In this document: positions 6,668 through 8,366 of the stretch, piece after piece
How positions within the stretch are numbered: the first letter of the stretch is position 1
Layout: each line of letters starts with the position of its first letter
From: Desulfobacterales bacterium
GTDB taxonomy: Bacteria > Desulfobacterota > Desulfobacteria > Desulfobacterales > C00003060
Direction of reading: 5' to 3'
Length of the DNA stretch: 8,366 nucleotides
Assembly (NCBI GenBank): GCA_030613145.1
Contig: JAUWMM010000060.1
Location: forward strand, 1-8,366
Program-made: the position numbers and the translations under genes
Notes under the pieces: model-generated
What the model was told of the DNA's origin: nothing
The model's input: only the letters and a program-made list of their open reading frames with translations
Database searches by the model: none

Positions 6668-7279
6668 TCAGAGGTATGGTTTCACTGCCTCGTAAAATTT
6701 CTTTGCTATTATGGTGTAGCCGACATCGTTGGGATGGATGCGATCATTCATTAGCCCACGATTTCCCATGATCCCTTCATAAATATTGGGGATGAGAACA
6801 ATCTCTTGTTCATCAGATAGCTGTTTATAGATCTCTCCAAATCCTTTACCCCAGAAAGGAACATCGATTCCTCCAACAACCACTAAGGCTCCCAAATCCT
6901 GAATCGATTCAATAATGATCCTGAGATTGTGGCGTGCCTGCTCCTTTGGGGCCCCGTTTTTAAGATCATTGCCCCCCAACGTGATCAGCACGATTCGTGG
7001 CGATCGGGACAAAACATCCTTTTCCAATCTGACCAGGGCGCTAGCCGTTGTATCCCCTGGAACTCCGGCATTGAAAATGGGTATAGAGATTATTCTGGAC
7101 AGCTGGGAAGGATAATCCATACCTTCTGCTGCCCCCGTTCCATACGTAAGGCTATCCCCGAAAGAAATAATATTGTCACCAGATGGTTTGGTGTTTCTGA
7201 TTTTGGGAGTTTGGGCAAATTGTCGGTATCCAAGAAAAACAGCGAAACCAACCAAAAGAAAAACAACTGATTTTTTCAT
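6668..7279 (-). CDS. GDSL-family (SGNH) esterase/lysophospholipase, TesA-like, with N-terminal membrane segment
   Basis: This is a small serine hydrolase of the TesA/arylesterase type, expected to cleave ester or thioester bonds of lipids or similar substrates. The natural substrate cannot be told from sequence. The four SGNH blocks are present: GDS with S43 in FGDSLTYG, G72 in NAGVPGDT, N104 in GGND, and D179 with H182 in DRIHPN. Residues 4-17 form a hydrophobic segment after MKK. There is no lipobox and no clear signal peptidase site, so the protein is probably anchored or exported with its catalytic domain outside the cytoplasm. Length (203) is normal. GAGGAGG (7293-7299) lies 13 bases before the ATG, which is longer than usual. 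The hsp20 terminator lies upstream, so it is probably its own transcription unit. There is no obvious link to histidine catabolism. Confidence 0.9.
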   Translation of the reverse strand: MKKSVVFLLVGFAVFLGYRQFAQTPKIRNTKPSGDNIISFGDSLTYGTGAAEGMDYPSQLSRIISIPIFNAGVPGDTTASALVRLEKDVLSRSPRIVLITLGGNDLKNGAPKEQARHNLRIIIESIQDLGALVVVGGIDVPFWGKGFGEIYKQLSDEQEIVLIPNIYEGIMGNRGLMNDRIHPNDVGYTIIAKKFYEAVKPYL

Positions 7280-7292
7280 GAAGTAAATAAAA

Positions 7293-7299
7293 CCTCCTC
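7293..7299 (-). promoter_or_regulatory. Shine-Dalgarno site of the GDSL gene, widely spaced
   Basis: GAGGAGG on the minus strand is a near-perfect site but sits 13 bases from ATG 7277-7279. No in-frame ATG, GTG or TTG lies closer; an ATT codon 4 bases downstream is the only alternative. The MKKSVVFLL start still looks right for a membrane-targeting N-terminus. Confidence 0.65.
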
Positions 7300-7364
7300 A
7301 ACATAATCAGCTTAGAATCTGTTTCAAAACCCTTAGTCTGCTTGTCCATTTTTAAAAGTTCTAT

Positions 7365-7401
7365 GCTTGCTTCGCCTCCGGCCCGTGGGGCTAACGCCCT
7401 C
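7365..7401. repeat. GC-rich island with overlapping small palindromes
   Basis: This segment is about 70 percent GC inside AT-rich flanks. It can fold two ways, through GCCC-GTG-GGGC (7382-7392) or GGGC-TAAC-GCCC (7388-7399). The composition and structure resemble a REP-like or degenerate insertion-sequence remnant, but only one copy is present in the window and no coding match is recognised. Confidence 0.3.
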
Positions 7402-7432
7402 AAACAGTAAGCATTCCTTGATGATGAACATA

Positions 7433-7460
7433 TTGAGTGATTTTCTCCAAAAGTGCTCAA
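7433..7460. repeat. Imperfect hairpin between the GC-rich island and the hsp20 terminator
   Basis: TTGAGTGATTTT and AAAAGTGCTCAA surround a CTCC loop. Nine of 12 positions pair by Watson-Crick and two by G-T. No T-run follows on either strand, so it is not a standard terminator. It could be an operator or processing stem, but no function can be assigned. Confidence 0.35.
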
Positions 7461-7506
7461 TGTTGTTTGCAAAAAACTTTTTACGATTTTATCAACAAAG
7501 AAAAGT

Positions 7507-7544
7507 AAAAAAACATGTGCCGGGCAGAAGTCCGGCACATGTTT
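7507..7544 (-). terminator. Intrinsic terminator of hsp20
   Basis: A perfect 13-bp stem (7532-7544 with 7511-7523) closes an 8-base loop. In the minus-strand transcript it ends in seven consecutive U residues, three of them paired. It begins 14 bases after the hsp20 stop. The core is GUGCCGG/CCGGCAC. The plus-strand side has only a short T-run, so it acts mainly on hsp20 and separates it from the GDSL gene. Confidence 0.92.
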
Positions 7545-7558
7545 AAGACTCGATAGAG

Positions 7559-8002
7559 TTAGTTCTTAATTTCTATCTTTTTTGGCTTAGCTACCTCAGA
7601 CTTCGGGAGCGTGATTTTCAGCACCCCATCCTTATAAGTTGCACCCACCTTGTTAACTTCTACCTCGAGGGGAAGTCGCATAGACCTGGAAAACTTCCCG
7701 TAACGTCTTTCAACGCAATGATAGTTCTCATTCTTGTCTTCCTGTGCCTGCTTTTTCTCCCCCGTGATGGTCAGAATCCCATCTGACAGGCTGATGTTGA
7801 TGTCCTTCTTGTCCATGCCTGGGACTTCAGCCTTTACGATCAGCTCCTTTTCGGTTTCAGACACGTCAAAAACCGGCGTGAACGTTTTTTCTTCCGAAAA
7901 CAGGCCTGGCAGCCCAAAATCATCAAAGAACCGACCTAAGAAATCCCCATCAGGATGGCTAAGTAATCCGTGTCGTCTTAGTATTGGCATTATGGCGTTC
8001 AT
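7559..8002 (-). CDS. hsp20: Hsp20/alpha-crystallin family small heat-shock protein
   Basis: This ATP-independent holdase binds unfolding proteins in the cytoplasm as large oligomers. The 147-residue protein has a short N-terminal arm with FLGRFFDDFG (21-30), an alpha-crystallin domain at about 41-134 containing AEVPGMDKKDI (58-68), GILTITGEKK (75-84), ERRYGKFSRSMRLP (98-111) and GVLKITLP (126-133), then a C-terminal IEI motif (143-145) of the I-X-I type that docks subunits. The start is ATG 8000-8002, with AAGGAGG (8011-8017) 8 bases upstream. It has its own promoter and a strong terminator, so it is a single-gene transcript. No CIRCE inverted repeat is visible. The neighbouring genes do not suggest a partner. 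Confidence 0.96.
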   Translation of the reverse strand: MNAIMPILRRHGLLSHPDGDFLGRFFDDFGLPGLFSEEKTFTPVFDVSETEKELIVKAEVPGMDKKDINISLSDGILTITGEKKQAQEDKNENYHCVERRYGKFSRSMRLPLEVEVNKVGATYKDGVLKITLPKSEVAKPKKIEIKN

Positions 8003-8010
8003 GTCTTACA

Positions 8011-8017
8011 CCTCCTT
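8011..8017 (-). promoter_or_regulatory. Shine-Dalgarno site of hsp20
   Basis: AAGGAGG on the minus strand lies 8 bases before ATG 8000-8002 and fixes the start ahead of the internal Met at residue 5. Confidence 0.8.
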
Positions 8018-8061
8018 CTGGTATTATTGCAGATATTTATGTGCGCGTAACTCTTACTCAA

Positions 8062-8089
8062 AAGATAATCCCTGCGGACGTATCGTCAA
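8062..8089 (-). promoter_or_regulatory. Promoter of hsp20
   Basis: Read on the minus strand, TTGACG (8084-8089) and TATCTT (8062-8067) are 16 bases apart, matching the housekeeping consensus at 5 and 4 of 6 positions. Transcription would start near 8055, giving a leader of about 50 bases that contains the Shine-Dalgarno site. The -35 lies within CCCTTGAC, which also resembles a heat-shock sigma -35, but the C-rich -10 expected for that factor is absent. Confidence 0.5.
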
Positions 8090-8161
8090 GGGTCGGCTAT
8101 GTTTTTTGGAGGGTTTTCTCAAAGTATCGAGTGTATTGCTCTCTGCCTATGATTTGGATAA

Positions 8162-8176
8162 CTATTCAATATCCAT
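8162..8176 (-). other. Four-codon mini-ORF with strong ribosome site (gene relic or leader)
   Basis: On the minus strand GGGAGG precedes ATG (8174-8176) by 6 bases, but the frame reads M-D-I-E and stops at TAG. It lies about 70 bases upstream of the hsp20 -35 box. Such a good site in front of an immediate stop suggests either a decayed gene start or coincidence. No regulatory role is shown. Confidence 0.2.
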
Positions 8177-8179
8177 TGA

Positions 8180-8299
8180 TATCCTCCCAATAAGCATACA
8201 AGATTATATGATGATCGACATTTCAGGAGAGCTGTAAAAAAGGCTTCCCCAAAGAAAGCCACAGCAAAGAAGAGAGCCACAAAAACCGACAGACACTGA
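8180..8299 (+). pseudogene. Start-less lysine/alanine-rich frame, possible tail of a histone-like protein
   Basis: A 39-codon frame is open from just after a TGA at 8177-8179 to the TGA at 8297-8299. Its end reads AVKKASPKKATAKKRATK, then TDRH. The Lys/Ala/Pro/Ser/Thr composition with an SPKK element is typical of C-terminal tails of HU- or H1-like DNA-binding proteins. No ATG, GTG or TTG occurs in the frame. A nearby ATG (8208-8210) is in another frame and stops at 8235-8237, just before the A-run. This suggests a truncated or frameshifted remnant, or a sequencing error in the A6 run. The opposite strand is also open here for 47 codons to the window edge, ending at 8223-8225, but its leucine/tryptophan-rich part looks like antisense of the lysine tract. 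Confidence 0.3.
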
Positions 8300-8366
8300 T
8301 CAACGGGCTGTTGCCCAAATCCCTTTTCGCTTGGTCTAATACGTTTTTTGATAAATCTAAAGCTTG
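8300..8366. other. Right-edge segment with no assignable gene
   Basis: A short GGGC-TGTT-GCCC hairpin (8305-8316) is followed by CCCTTTT a few bases later. It could be a weak terminator for whatever the lysine-rich frame once belonged to. The minus strand is open from the edge through this segment (DLSKNVLDQAKRDLGNS within it), so the end of a neighbouring minus-strand gene is possible but unproven. Confidence 0.2.

Larger units (their letters stand above)
7300..7505. other. Gene-poor stretch upstream of the GDSL gene
   Basis: I find no convincing gene here. The minus strand is open in one frame through the whole stretch, but that frame begins at a GTG inside the hsp20 terminator without a ribosome site and ends inside the GDSL gene. 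The stretch holds a GC-rich island (7365-7401), a hairpin (7433-7460) and AT-rich runs. It must contain the GDSL promoter if that gene is independent, but I see no clear -35/-10 pair at a useful distance. It may be a decayed mobile or dispersed repeat. Confidence 0.4.

Noticed and set aside
7333..7431. 32-codon minus-strand frame with a basic C-terminal half as a small gene
   Set aside because: GGAG is 13 bases from the ATG, no homologue is recognised, and its basic part comes from the GC-rich repeat-like island.
7176..7538. 120-codon minus-strand frame overlapping the start of the GDSL gene
   Set aside because: It starts at a GTG inside the hsp20 terminator with no ribosome site, ends in a different frame inside the well-supported GDSL gene, and matches no known family.
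8003..8120. CIRCE (HrcA) operator upstream of hsp20
   Set aside because: No TTAGCACTC-N9-GAGTGCTAA-like repeat is present.
7734..8237. 167-codon plus-strand frame opposite hsp20
   Set aside because: It is antisense to the clearly conserved alpha-crystallin domain and has no family features.
1..8366. CRISPR arrays, tRNA or rRNA genes, phage or toxin-antitoxin modules
   Set aside because: No regularly spaced repeats, no tRNA-like cloverleaf noticed by eye, and all full-length genes are assigned to catabolic, hydrolase or chaperone families.

Overview
The window is built around one complete histidine-utilisation (hut) cluster, followed by an unrelated accessory pair (a GDSL esterase and an Hsp20 chaperone). 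Every full-length gene belongs to a recognisable family. I do not see an undescribed system here. The less ordinary signals are in the divergent control region of the hut genes and in the two gene-poor stretches on the right.

Layout. Positions 52-4918 hold a tight minus-strand operon, in transcription order hutU (urocanate hydratase, long form), ftcD (glutamate formimidoyltransferase), hutI (imidazolonepropionase) and fchA (formimidoyl-THF cyclodeaminase). Gaps are 4 to 23 bases. hutH (histidine ammonia-lyase) is divergent at 5128-6657, with a 209-base control region between it and hutU. That region carries a good sigma-70-type promoter for hutH, a GT-N-TA-N-AC site of the HutC/GntR type inside the promoter spacer, and an inverted repeat over the -35 box. 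hutH converges on a membrane-anchored or exported GDSL hydrolase (6668-7279, minus). A 279-base gene-poor stretch follows, with a GC-rich island, a hairpin and a strong terminator. Then come hsp20 (7559-8002, minus) with its own promoter and, at the right edge, a lysine-rich reading frame without a start codon that looks like a gene relic.

How it works together. The five hut enzymes take histidine through urocanate, imidazolonepropionate and formiminoglutamate, pass the formimino group to tetrahydrofolate, and release ammonia to leave 5,10-methenyl-THF. No hutF or hutG is present, so nitrogen and one-carbon units are recovered through folate rather than lost as formamide or formate. Transferase and cyclodeaminase, fused in animal FTCD, are separate genes here and are split by hutI.

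Organism. Clear Shine-Dalgarno sites, TTG/ATG starts, moderate GC, a folate-linked hut route, a long-form urocanase and this style of Hsp20 and GDSL protein suggest an anaerobic bacterium, perhaps Desulfobacterota (Syntrophia-like) or a similar lineage. This placement is inference and uncertain.
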